Source: Lasiosphaeria ovina
Taxonomy: Eukaryota > Ascomycota > Sordariomycetes > Sordariales > Lasiosphaeriaceae
NCBI GenBank assembly: GCA_033439765.1
Contig: JAULSN010000002.1
Location: 4,092,001 to 4,156,000, forward strand
Reading direction: 5' to 3'
DNA: 64,000 nucleotides
Every line of letters begins with the position of its first letter. The first letter of the stretch is position 1. The translations under genes and the position numbers were made by a program. The notes under the pieces are model-generated. The model made no database searches. It was not told the DNA's origin and saw only the letters and a program-made list of their open reading frames with translations. Below are positions 1 through 10,920 of the stretch, in pieces.

Positions 1-564
1 GGTGCGGTAGTCAAGTTAGCGTCGCTGGAGCGCCGTTCGCCGCGATAAGCCCCGTTATGGCAGTTTCGAATTCAGCCAGCGCCTTATCTGGCCGCCAACA
101 ATGACTGCCTCCTGTGTGACCCCATGATGACAGCTCAGGACCGGCACACTCCGTCCACGCGCCGCGCTGTATCCCACCACCCGTGACTCTCGACTCTCGA
201 ACTCCCGCCCTGCAAATTATGTAAAGCGATGACGGAAAGGCTGCCTAGTTACCTCGACGGCGCCAGCGGCTTTCTGAAAAGAAGGCGATAAGTATCGCCA
301 TCGTCCCGGCGCTACTGGCCACTGTGGAAGTAACAGCGGTTGTGTCGGCTGGTCGTGGGTGGCCCATTTGCGTTTCCCCAGTATCGCTGTCGCTCTTTAC
401 CGCCGCAGGGCTCCGCCTGCCCACGTCCTCGAGGCATTAGGTTGTCGCAAATCCCGCAGAGGCCATAAAGCTCCCGGGGACGCCTCTCCTGCGTATTTCG
501 TGTCGCTTCTTTGTTTTGTCATCCCAACTTTCGAACCCACGTCGTCCCATATCGCCCGACCGCA
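1..564. other. Left-edge intergenic sequence / FUN26 upstream region
   Basis: No ORF here resembles a protein, and I see no exon of an upstream gene. The last ~60 bases before the FUN26 ATG at 565 are pyrimidine-rich, as is common in fungal 5' leaders, so the 3' part is probably promoter and 5' UTR of FUN26. Confidence 0.5.
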
Positions 565-2048
565 ATGGATCGCATAAAATCCATCTTCGCGCCGGCCAAG
601 GCTACCGAGGAGGAGTACGAGCCTCTCACAGACGACTCGGGAACCCTCGAGGGGTCCGTGTATGACGAGGATGTAGAGGAGTCGTTCTCATGGCTTGAGT
701 ACTCCATATTTGCTGTGATTGGCGTTGCCATGCTTTGGGCCTGGTATGTACAATCCTGAGCATATAGTCATCTCCAGTACTCGACTCTACCTGGCCAGGC
801 ACTTGCTAACCCACGGCATTGTTCTTCCACTACAGGAACATGTTCCTAGCCGCCGCACCATACTTCCAAACCCGCTTCGAGTCGGACGAGTTCCTGATGC
901 AGACGTCGCAGTCGGCCATCATCTCGGTGTCGACGATTAGCAACCTCGCCGCCATGTACATATTGACCAACATCCAGTCCTCGGCAAACTATGCCTTCCG
1001 GATCAACACGGCCCTGTTCTTGAACGTGGGCATCTTCGGTCTCCTGGCCGTCTCGACGTCGTACTTTGTCGATATTTCGCCGTCGTCCTACCTGGCGTTC
1101 CTGCTCGTCATGGTCGGCCTGAGCGCCTTGGCTTGCGGGCTGATGCAGAACGGCGCCTTCGCGTACGCGGCGAGCTTCGGCCGTCCCGAATACACGCAGG
1201 CCATCATGGCGGGGCAGGGTGTGGCGGGCATCCTCCCACCGCTGGCCCAGATGCTATCGTTCCTGGCCGTCCCGCCCCCTACTGTAGATCCCGAAGCGAG
1301 CCCCGGGGGTTCCCCGCCTGCCGAGGCCGGCAAGGCCGCGTTCATCTACTTCATGGCTGCCGTGCTCGTGTCTGCCGCGGCCATCTTTGCCTTTGTTCCG
1401 CTCACGCGGCGGCACGACCGGCTCATCGAGCGGCGCATGGCCCAGCAGCTCGCCGAATCGGTCACCAGCATTGAGGAGGCGGAGCGCGCGGCCCGGCGCT
1501 TCGTCAGCATCCCCACCCTGTTCCGGAAGCTCCACTGGGTTGCGGGGTCGGTGTTCATGTGCTTCGTTGTCACCATGTTCTTTCCCGTCTTCACAGCCAA
1601 GATCCTGTCCGTGCGCGACGGTGGCGGCGAGGCCGGCACTGCGCCTCCGCGCTTGTTCGCCCCGGGCGCCTTCATCCCGCTGGGGTTCTTCTTCTGGAAC
1701 CTCGGCGACCTGCTCGGCCGCATGTCGACCATCCTGCCCTTCTCGCTGCGCCACCGCCCCAGCGCCCTCTTCGCCATCAGCATTGCCCGCGTGTTGTTCC
1801 TGCCTCTCTATCTGCTGTGCAACATCCGCGGGCGTGGCGCCGTCGTGAACAGCGACCTCTTTTACCTGCTGCTCGTCGAGCTGCCCTTTGGCCTGACTAA
1901 CGGCTGGCTCGCGTCCAACGCCATGATGGCGGCCGGCGAGTGGGTCGCCGACAGCGAGCGTGAGGCTGCTGGTAGCTTTATGGGCATGTGTCTGGTTGCC
2001 GGTCTGACGGTGGGTAGCTTGTTGAGCTTCACCGCTGCCGGGATATGA
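565..2048 (+). CDS. FUN26: Equilibrative nucleoside transporter (FUN26/ENT family)
   Basis: Two exons, 565-743 and 836-2048, joined across a 92-nt intron (donor GTATGT, branch GCTAAC near 804, acceptor ACAG). They encode 463 residues. The acidic cytosolic N-terminus (EEEYEPLTDDSG) is followed by TM1 beginning SWLEYSIFAVIGVAMLWAWN; the intron splits this helix. Further hydrophobic segments fit the 11-TM ENT topology, including GLMQNGAFAYAASFG and YTQAIMAGQGVAGILPP, which match the conserved ENT TM4-TM5 region, with a long central loop near residues 215-280. In yeast, FUN26 moves nucleosides and nucleobases across the vacuolar membrane. Length is slightly below the ~500 residues usual in fungi. 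The family assignment is firm; vacuolar location is inferred from yeast. The start at 565 is the first in-frame ATG upstream of TM1. Confidence 0.9.
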
Positions 2049-2334
2049 GGTTGCAGAATGGTGAAAGAGGGCATGTTGCATTGGTAAGGGAGTACGGGTA
2101 TTTCTGCCTCGGCGTTTGACAAGGATACAGAGTGTATGTATCTCTTTTTTTGCGGGGGATCATGTTTACATTCTCCTTTTTTTGTTAGAATTGTTTTTTT
2201 TACTGGGAGGGATCTTTTCTGAAGACGAATAGCTTAAAGATGATACCAAGATAGAGGGTTGCGAATGGATATACCACCTGCTTACTCGCTGCAATTGGTG
2301 TTTTTCCTCTCGATTTATATTTCTATTCTTATTT

Positions 2335-2812
2335 TTATGCGGAGGTACTCTGTGATTCCTCGTCTTTCGTAACCTTGGTCCCAGACCGCTCGACCTGGCA
2401 GTTCGTCGCCTGCCGCGGCTCCTCGGTTCCGTCGTAGTAGCCCCCGTCGATTAGCTGCCGCTCCGTCTCCTGCCAGTATCCCATCTTGGCCTCGCCGTTC
2501 TTCTTGTCCAGGTCCGCCAGCTTGGCCTCGACCCGCCCGTCCTCGTCCTCGCCCTCCCCCGATACCCGCACGAAGCACGTGCAGTCCCGCAGCGTCATGG
2601 CCAGCTGGAGCTCGCCGTTGGGGGCTGAGGCGCCTAGTGGCCCGCACCTGTCGTTGGCGAGCTGCGCGTCGCGCAGTCGCGCGAGCAGCGAGTTCGTCGC
2701 TAGCCACGTCTTGAGCCGGGTGTGGTGGCGCTGGTGATGCTGGCTGTTGGGACCTGCTGCCGTGATAAGCTGGTCTACTAAGCAGTCGAGAGCTTCGTTG
2801 CTACTGCTGCTG

Positions 2813-2850
<38 letters not shown>

Positions 2851-3643
2851 GCTACTACTGTTGGTACAGGCGAGGAAGTCGAGCGGGCATAAAATAGGGG
2901 GTATTGTTTCGGGAGTACTGCTGCTGCTGCTCGTGCCAGTAGTTGTTATTGTGGTGGGGGGTCCGACTGTGCTGGTCTGCTGCTGCTTCTTCTTGTGGAG
3001 GTGGTTGCGCCGGTATGCCTCCCGAGCGCAGTTGCGGCACCGCGTCGCCGACACGGGCGCGTTGGGCGACTGGCTCAGCCACTTGGGCTTAAATTCTACG
3101 ATCAAGTCGTCGTGACTTTTCTTGCGCATGTCCTCGACCAGCATGCCGTACTCGGCCGCGGCGACCTGGCTGCCCTGGAAGTCGCGGCGGCGGCCGTCCT
3201 CGTCTGTCCGCAACGAGGCATTCAGCCGCGCTGCGACGAGCCCGCCGCCGGCGCCGCCGAGCCGAACAAGGCGCTGCTGCACCAGGTCCCGAGGCTCGAA
3301 GAGGGGCTGCACGGCCGTCTCCCAGTACGCCTGCAGCTCGTCGTGCTTGTACGCCTGCGTCCCGGCCTTGGGCACGCGCAGGAGGTGGCCTAAGGGTCGC
3401 GTCTTGTCAGAATTTGGCTTGTGTAATCGAGTTGCAAGTGGGCCAACCTTTGAGTATATCTTCGCTTGGGTCGTTGGCATTGCTGTCCCCGTCGGTGTGA
3501 ACCGGGATGATATCAAAGACCAGGTTGGCGGCGCCCTCGCCGACAAACTTGAAGTGATAGCCACCCCCGGCCGCCAGCAAGATAGACAAGTCCGGTATGG
3601 CGTCGCTTGCGCTTGCTGGTTCTGTTGTGGAATTAGGCAACAT
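2335..3643 (-). CDS. IPK1: Inositol-pentakisphosphate 2-kinase
   Basis: Exon 1 is 3643-3448 and exon 2 is 3389-2335, with a 58-nt intron (donor GTTGGC, branch TTCTGAC, acceptor TTAG). Product is 416 residues. The enzyme phosphorylates inositol pentakisphosphate at the 2-position to make InsP6, a cofactor for mRNA export. Visible motifs are the nucleotide-binding loop VGEGAANLVFDI (34-45), LLRVPK just after the junction, the family signature IVEFKPKWLSQSPNAP followed by TRCRNCAREAYR, and C-terminal TLRDCTCFVRV and KLADLDKKNGEAKMGYW. The first splice acceptor inside the ORF restores GHLLRVPK, which fixes the model. A run of more than 20 serines, encoded by AGT/AGC triplets, sits between the signature and the C-terminal lobe and is probably a flexible insert. 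The stop lies about 290 bp from the FUN26 stop, so the two genes are convergent. Confidence 0.9.
2801..2860. repeat. Triplet microsatellite (CTA/CTG)n in IPK1 exon
   Basis: About 20 units of CTA/CTG on the + strand. Read on the coding (minus) strand it gives a polyserine tract inside IPK1. Because units are triplets, length changes keep the frame. Confidence 0.9.
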
Positions 3644-4040
3644 TTTTGGTTTTATTTTCCTATTCCTCTTGTAGTAACAAATTATCGTGTGCCGATGAAC
3701 ATGACAGACTCATCTCTCGTTGGAGACCTCGCGTCGTGTGTGCAAGTAAGTCCAAGGCGCCACTTTCTTAGCCCGTCCGGCGCGCCCATCCGGCGCGCCC
3801 ACATGCCTGTCCGCCCGGCGCTTCTGATAGCTGCATAGTCGGCCAAGATCATCTATGGATTAAACGGGGCAGGTGGCAAACTGTATATCTTAATCCTAAG
3901 CACCCCTTGGGATGGTTGTGAGAGTTGAAATGTGTTTTGTTTGGCGGGCTGCAAGTGTTCCAGCGATGATAGTTGTGGAAGAATACCTCGTACAATACTT
4001 GGTTACGGTAGATACAGGTTACGGAGATGGTCCAGTTATC
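3644..4040. other. IPK1 upstream region
   Basis: No coding sequence recognised. The stretch next to the IPK1 ATG probably holds its promoter and 5' UTR. It contains a tandem 13-nt repeat with GGCGCGCC cores at 3777-3801. Confidence 0.4.
3777..3801. repeat. Tandem 13-nt GC-rich repeat
   Basis: Two adjacent copies of CCGGCGCGCCCAY, each holding the 8-bp palindrome GGCGCGCC, about 140 bp upstream of the IPK1 start. A regulatory role is only a guess. Confidence 0.55.
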
Positions 4041-4291
4041 TGTGTCCCATTAGGCCGGTTAGCGGGGGACTCTCCAAGGTTTAGAAGGCCTTAATAACCT
4101 ACGGCTCGCCCTAAAGGTTTTTTGCTGAGGGAGGTTAAAGCTATTAGAATCCCTATTATAGAATCTTGGAGGCCTTTCTCTATCCTAGAAATACCTATAA
4201 AGGCTTTTCCTAGCCGTTATATTTATCATGATCTTTACTATTTATAAGTATCTAGGTATCACGGTAATAAACATTCAGGGATTGGATTATA
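4041..4291 (-). mobile_element. MITE-like element, copy A (degraded)
   Basis: This ~250-bp AT-rich block matches copies B and C in reverse orientation. Shared pieces are GTTAGCGGGGGACT at its left, CTACGGCTCGCCCT, the core TATTAGAATCCCTATT near 4140, AAGGCTTTTCCT, and the right terminal repeat AAACATTCAGGGATTGGATTATA. The left inverted repeat is mostly lost. Compared with copies B and C it carries C-to-T changes such as AATAAAC for AACAAAC, which would fit RIP-type decay. No coding capacity. Its left limit is approximate. Confidence 0.75.
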
Positions 4292-5328
4292 AGCAAAGTC
4301 TCTTACTGTGTAATCCGAACAGGCTTCCAATAGGTCGCGTTCTGGCTTGGAGCCAGACAGGTTGGCCAACTAACTACCTATAGGTTAGGTTGGCAGGTAA
4401 GGTATTTCACCTGACACGCTTGACCCTGTGACACTGCTTGTATGTAGATGGTTCTGGCAAAGCCTCCAAGACACGAACAAGACACCCGCCTTGTGGTCAT
4501 ACCCTCTGCCAGTCACAAGCGTCAAGCAACATGATCTTCCGGATTCCCACCCACCCCCGAGGAAAGTCTTGGCCTTGGCAGCTTTGGCGACAAAAACTTC
4601 CTCCAGACCTCCACCAAGATAGTGGGCGATCGCAGCTTACATTACCATTTTCAGGGCCTTTATGTCATTCACCCAACTTCCCCTCACTGCAGCTCTTGGA
4701 CCGTAAAGAATCTGGGTTGAAGTCAAAGCCTGTCTTGATGGCCGCTACTTCGTTCTGGCGCCCCTCGTTGAGCCGACTTTTAAGTTAGAAATAATAATAT
4801 TAAACCCTACTTTAAGCTGCCTTGGTCGGTGTAAAATCGTACATGACCTTCATCGCTCGGCGCAGTCCGGATTGCGCAGGCCATTTGATGCGTCAATAAA
4901 CAACTGCCTAATAAAACGCTCTCAATGCGGTCCGGTCGGGCGGGCGGGCAAAAGCGCGACTTATCACCGGCCTAAAAAGTCAGCCCACACCCCCCACGAG
5001 CGCCGTAGCCACACAAACGGTGCGGCGCAGACGCGAAAAATTTCCATCGCCCGCCAAACAAACTGCCCCCGACCTGCCACCAGTCGTCAGATAGCGTCAT
5101 CTGCGTGCATCTCCGACCAACAACACGCCACACCTCGAATTCCCTTCGCACACGACCATTTTGCTTCGACAGATTCGCTTCGCCATTGACGCTGCGTGCC
5201 TGCAACCCGAGCGGCCATACTCGACGACACTTTCCGCCAATATCGCTCTCCCTCTCGCGGCGCCGGGCTTATCAGCGCCCACCCCCTTTGCGACTGCGAT
5301 GCCTGTCTTGACCTAAAGCCAATTCAAC
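4292..5328. other. Intergenic sequence upstream of MDM34
   Basis: Short ORFs at 4428-4788 and 4872-5205 show no family resemblance and no clear coding bias. The 3' part is pyrimidine-rich and probably the MDM34 promoter and leader. Confidence 0.4.
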
Positions 5329-7530
5329 ATGGCCTTCAACTTCAACTGGTCGCCGCTCACGGCCGACGAACGTTTCTACGAGCGAGCGCGCGACCTCCTC
5401 ACGACGGCACTGAATAAGTCGCCCAAGCCGCCCATCATCGTCGATGACATCTTCGTGACCGAGTTCAACCTGGGCTCCGTACCTCCCGACCTCGAGATAC
5501 TGGAAATTGGCGACCTTGCAGAGGACAGGTTCCGCGGCATATTCAAAATGTGCTATTCCGGCGACGCATTCCTGACGCTGAAGACGAGAGTACAAGTAGG
5601 TTTGGGTTTCCCTTGTCACTTGCGCATGCCGTCGATTGGGATTCATTCCCCAAGACTCGGCTTTCATGGCGTGCATCGAACGGTCTTGATGGAGCTGCGC
5701 ATTATCTTCACTGCACTGCATCCCATTCACTCTACACAGCTCGATGGCGAGCTCAGGCATAGCAAGCGCTTTGCAGATATCTCTCTGTGCAACGTCTCGG
5801 AACCATTTTCTATCACGGACACCAGGGAACAGTTGATGGCAAGTGCCTCAAGCCCAAGAGAGAAGGGGCGACATATCCCGAGATATCCCGCTCAGCAACG
5901 GAGCGTCTCCGCATAGCTGCTCGACACATGCGAGCATCAAAAACCGAAGCCCTCACTCCTGCACAGCTCGCCCCCTTTCATCGGTGCTTCTGGAAGCAAA
6001 AGAAAACCCCATTGCGGCCCTTGGCGCATTGCTTTACCAGATTGTCTGCAATTACCGGGCAGGGATTCGCGTCCGCACCCGCACTTCTCCACACGCTAAA
6101 TGCCCCTTGTCGTCTCGTCTCGTCTTATAGCTTGACTAATATATCAACAACTGTAGGCAAACCCCCTGAACACGTACCTGTCTGCCAAACCGAGCTTCAC
6201 GTCCCCACAGCCGCTCGCTGCTGCGTCAAGTCTCACAATTCCGCTTCAGATCACGTTATCTGAGATCAAGTTGTCGGCCTTCATCATCGTCGTCTTCTCC
6301 AAGCAAAAGGGGCTCACCCTCGTCTTTCGAAATGACCCTCTCGAGTCGCTCAAGGTCTCGTCGACCTTCGACTCGATTCAGTTTGTCCGTGATTATCTGC
6401 AGCGGACTATCGAAGTGAAATTGCGTGACTTGATGATGGATGAGCTCCCTGCCATCATTCACCGCCTCTCTCTGCAACTATGGTGTCCAGATCAGGTCCT
6501 CAAGGAGGGCGACGAGTCGAAAGAAGAGAGCGACCCAGTTCAGAACCCGCTTGGCAGCCCGCCCTTGGATGCTATCGATGCAAGCGGGCATTTGCTCGAC
6601 CCCACCGAGATATCATCCTTGTCGCTTGATGGTGGTCCGGGGACTCAGTCACTATTTTCGCAGAAGAGCATCATTCAACTGACATCCTTAAACGGGTCTA
6701 ATCACACTTCATGTCTGTTTACCCGCGAGCTTCACAATTCTATGCTGAGGGCCTGGGCTGGCCCATCCGACCGGGTTGACGCGTCCCCCACGCCTCCTTT
6801 GGCCACGCCAAGCCTGTCGAGGCCACCCTCGTACTATGGAAGTACTCACACGTACACGTTCTCGGACATCGGCAGCCAAGATACCGGCCTGCTCACGTCG
6901 CGACCTTCTTCAGTTAACCTGAGCCATGCCACGGCTGGATTGTCGCTGGGATCTGGACGACACCACAAGGCGGGCAGGAAAAAGAAGACCCGCGTCGTTA
7001 ACCTGCGTCGCAAGACAGGAAGCGAAGTTAGCAGTGAAGCTGGAGAGGCCGTTTCGGATTCGACTTCGGTTCAGGGCCCAATGTCGGAACCAGCCATGCC
7101 CACTTCGCTTCTGGAGGTACCGAGAGAAGACGAGATGGCAGTGCTGGCAGGATCCGGGCCGTCCAGGGTACGTTTCCGTGGGTCATCCGATATTGCGCAA
7201 CCGACTCCGATGCAATCAGCAGATACTCCTATCGTATCGCCCAATTCTCGAGATGTGCCAATTACATCTCAGTTGCCACTCCGGTTACCTCAAGACGCCG
7301 GGGACCGCGGCAAGGCTGTGGAGACCAGAGAACCAATTCTGGTTGATAGCAAGTCTCAACGATCTCGGGGCGGGCCGCAGTCTGACACGTCATCAGTCAT
7401 TCTGGAGCAGGCTTGGATAATGAAGATGGCGGGAGAGATTGCCCGTCGTGTCTATGACGAGAAGAACCGCAACCCTGCTTTTTGGGAGGACCGCGACGAC
7501 ACCCCTCCTCCGGCCTACGAGGCGAGGTGA
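5329..7530 (+). CDS. MDM34: ERMES subunit Mdm34 (mitochondrial outer membrane)
   Basis: Exon 1 is 5329-5595 and exon 2 is 6157-7530; the product is 546 residues. Mdm34 is the outer-membrane SMP-domain subunit of the ER-mitochondria encounter structure, which tethers the organelles and moves phospholipid. Exon 1 carries the N-terminal hallmark [31 protein letters not shown] and [12 protein letters not shown]. Splicing to [31 protein letters not shown] and [26 protein letters not shown] restores the conserved SMP domain (about residues 1-195). The rest is a Ser/Pro-rich linker with a basic [18 protein letters not shown] patch (about 325-342), ending in a conserved tail with [12 protein letters not shown] and [10 protein letters not shown], a PPxY-like motif. 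The 561-nt intron is several times longer than the others here; reading through it would give unrelated sequence and a stop. Confidence 0.93.
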
Positions 7531-8701
7531 TTCCGGTCTATTCATGTCATGTCCGACACCCACATTAGTACATACCATCTTTACATATGGGATTTCATTT
7601 GATTTATTTTTTTTAAATTTTTTTTTTTGGGCAGCGATCAGGGTTGGTTATCCTCCCGGGCGTTTGGAGCGAAACTGGTAATTCTTTTTTTCCGGGTCAT
7701 TACATACCACTAATTGTCTTGGTTGCTTCTACTCGCGGTTTGGAACTGGCTGGTTGGGAGGCTGCGGATCTCAATACATTTAAAAGGTGGTTGTGGAGTC
7801 GGTGGCGTTGACTGCCTGTTTGGCTTTCCTTCAACTTTTACCTAGTTAGATGGAAGTAAGTCCAGTCCCTTGGGGGAGAGAGACGTGGCACTTGATACCA
7901 CTGTGTATCACATACACTTCTTGTCAAGTCCTCTATATAAACCTCGTCTCCTTTGTCTTTCTTGTCACTTTTCCTTTGTTTCGTTTCGCGGCCTTGGTTG
8001 GTTATCGCCATTGTATGAACATAGCTGTGTGATACGTGTAGGGGCGGCGACGCAGTAAGAGGGTTCATAGATATACCTGTGAATCTCGACATCTTGGTGT
8101 GGAGGTGTGTTGTAGCGAGGAGAAAGAAGTATCGCCCCCCGCTGGAAGAGCAAGGGTTGGTTGCTGTTATTGCTGCCGAGCGGGACACTACCTTAGTTAT
8201 GATTAAACTCCCATCTCTAAAATAAAATGAAAAAGATCGAAGCTATCTGACTGTCTAAGCCATGATGAGGTCTTGCGGCTCAGATGTGCACGTTCGAGGT
8301 GTCTCGGGAGTCTGGCGATTGCTTTCAACACAAAAGAGTCAATGAGCCTTCCCAGCCAGCCCGGAAGCTAATTGAACTCCAACAAGGCTCAGCAGATAGT
8401 CGCCATGTTGGGTACTCGGTGATAGCTTTGGTATCAATTTTGCTCTTTGGACAGAGCCACATGTTACCAATACCGCCTTTCCTATCTATGTACAACGCAA
8501 GGGTGTTTTGATACAAAAAGGCAGATGCCCTTCCATCTCTCAGGGAATTCATTTTGACCGTCCCATCCCGTTTCCCTAACCCCGTCCAATAACCTAGCGC
8601 CGTAACTCCAAATTTCATTTTCTCCCCGCTGCCAGATGAAACGAGCAAAAGAGCCGAAAAGACAGGCACAAAGACTGCGAAGGACAAGGCAGGGGAAGAT
8701 T
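7531..8701. other. Intergenic region between convergent MDM34 and YAF9
   Basis: T-rich sequence just after the MDM34 stop (7597-7630) fits a 3' UTR and poly(A) region. The remainder holds short ORFs on both strands with no recognisable product. No RNA gene seen. Confidence 0.45.
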
Positions 8702-9632
8702 CTACGCCTTGATACCCGCATCGGCCCGTAGCTCCCGCAGACGCGCTTCCTTCTGTTGCACATCCTCGGCTATCTGCTTGGTGAGCTCCTCGACCTTGAC
8801 GAGCGCATCCTTGAGCTTCTGGATTTCGACCTGCTCCGTCTCGCGGCTGAAGGGCTGACCTGGGCGGTTGATGAGGGGGATCATGGCGCTGCGGTCGAGC
8901 ACGCCGCCGGGCGAGCGCTGCGGCTGCTGGGCCTGCTGGTCGTCTTTATCCTTGGACTTTCCTCCTTTGCCGCCTCCCTTGGCTCCACCTCCTCCGCCTC
9001 CTCCGCCGCCACTATTGACGGGGAAGGCGCCCGACGTCAAAATGTCGTAAAAGGCGTCGTACGGCTCGTTGAATATCTGCTCCTCATAAGTCCACGATAT
9101 GATGTCGTCGCCGCTCAGCCGCATCGCCTCCTTCTCCTCCTCGGTCCGGCCGTACGGGTGCAGCCGCAGGTGGTGGTACAGCGTCTGGGGCTTCTCGCCC
9201 GACTCGGCCACGTAGTAGAGCTTCATGGTGATCTCGAACTCGCCCCAGCCTGTCTCGTGGATCTCGAACGGCTTTCCCTTGGTACCCTCGATCGCTAGTT
9301 GTGGCGTCAAAGCGTTAAATATTCCTGCGCTTTTGTTTTCTTTCTTCTAGGCGGGCTTCGTCTTCCCTTCTTAGGAACGAGCATAGGACAGGCTTACTGC
9401 GGACGTGGTTGGGGATCGACTCGTGCAGCTTAAACTGCACGCGACGCAGCCAGTATGTGATGTCGACATCGTCGATGCCCTTGACGAAGACGGTCCACGA
9501 GTGCGTATGGTCGTCGGGCACGCCGGGCGGTTTGGGGTTCGTGTTCGCGTCGAACGGGCGCGCTGTGGTCCCGTAGATGAAAGGCCGGTAGATCTGGGTG
9601 CCCTTTACGCGCTTGCCCGATGGCGGCGCCAT
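8702..9632 (-). CDS. YAF9: YEATS-domain protein Yaf9 (NuA4/SWR1 subunit)
   Basis: Exon 1 is 9632-9398 and exon 2 is 9294-8702, with a 103-nt intron (GTAAGC ... CTAG). Product is 275 residues. Yaf9 is shared by the NuA4 acetyltransferase and SWR1 remodeller, and its YEATS domain reads acylated histone H3. The domain (about 1-165) shows [47 protein letters not shown], then [28 protein letters not shown] and [15 protein letters not shown]. The splice junction creates the R-T-I-E join expected in the family. After the domain comes a run of ten or more glycines, a [20 protein letters not shown] linker, and a C-terminal coiled coil ([36 protein letters not shown]). Divergent from COQ11, with about 650 bp between the starts. 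Confidence 0.93.
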
Positions 9633-10288
9633 TTCTCCAGAGGGATATTATGAACCAAGTCGCGCTGGGGATATTTTCTGTGACCGTGCGTGTACAAATT
9701 CAAGAGGAATCGCAAATTATGACGCCGTCGGCGAAAGGCTGACTGTGGATAGACGAGGGGGGCGGTCTGTCGGCGCGCGCGTTCAAAAAAAGAAGGTGGG
9801 TTCTCAGCCTTGAATGCGGGGGAGTTTCCCCACTACGTGTAAAGTACAGGCCTTCGTCCCCCCTGTCACGATTTACGATTCACGACTCACAGTGAACGCG
9901 CCGCTGCAGCGCAGGAACCAGCCAGGCCAGCGAAGACCCCTGCAATCGATAAGGATTTTTTGACCTCAGCCTTGCAACAATCAGTTGATCAAGTTCATGA
10001 TGCCATCATTCCCGTCAAAACACCTAGCGCTAGAACATGTGCCAGGACGACGCCAAAGCCTCCTAAAATACAGCCCGGACTAATTGACGAGGAGCTCATG
10101 GTTCTACACTGAGTCTCTCATTGCCACACAGAACCATTGCGTGGATTCGCATTTTCATCGCACATTCGGAGCAGGTACACCAGCAGCAATCTCGGTCAGG
10201 CATGAACCTTGAGAGCCGAACGAAAGGGATAAACCGGACATAAACACGGAACACTCCGCTCCACGCACAACACAGCATAGCGGCAACG
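9633..10288. promoter_or_regulatory. Divergent promoter region YAF9 / COQ11-like
   Basis: The 656-bp gap separates two divergently oriented starts. No ORF within it looks coding. It should hold promoters for both genes, but I cannot name specific factor sites. Confidence 0.45.
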
Positions 10289-10889
10289 ATGTCAGGGGCT
10301 ACAAAGAAGCTCGTCGTGTGCGGGGGGTCCGGCTTTCTGGGTTCGAGGATATGCAAGGCCGCCGTATCTCGCGGCTGGGACGTGACGTCAATAAGGTGCG
10401 ACTGACAGCTTCCATTTCACATCTCATGCCGCGCGTGATAAGTGTGCCCAGAATGAGCCTCATCATCATCTCTCCTATCGATTGCTCCTCACTCTCATCT
10501 CGCAACTAAATAAACATGCCAAACAAAGCCTCCCTCACTAACCAGCCCTCCAAACACAGCCGCTCCGGCCAGCCGCAGTGGCAAAACGTCACGGCGTCGT
10601 CGTCGCCGCCGGCGTGGGCGCACCGCGTGTCGTGGGAGCGGGCCGACATCTTCCGGCCGGCGCAGTACGCAGCGCTGCTGACGGGGGCCGACTTTGTCGT
10701 GCACAGCATGGGGATCCTCCTCGAGGCCGACTACAAGGGCGTGTTGTCGGGGCGCGAGTCGCCCATCTCGGGGCTGCAGAAGGCCTTTTCGGCCAGCAAG
10801 GGCCGGCCGCTATCTTCCAGCAGCAACCCTCTCCACCAGGAACAGCAGCAGCAGCAGCAATCGTCAGCCGGGAGTAATACCAACCCCGC

Positions 10890-10920
<31 letters not shown>

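Noticed and set aside
1254..2081. 275-codon ORF on the minus strand opposite FUN26
   Set aside because: Its Gln/Glu/Arg/His-rich product is the shadow of the GC-rich transporter exon.
2747..3115. ORF with polyleucine run that looks like a membrane protein
   Set aside because: The leucine run is the antisense reading of the IPK1 serine repeat.
5596..5916. Read-through of MDM34 exon 1 into a 195-residue product
   Set aside because: Splicing to 6157 restores strongly conserved Mdm34 sequence; the read-through tail is unrelated.
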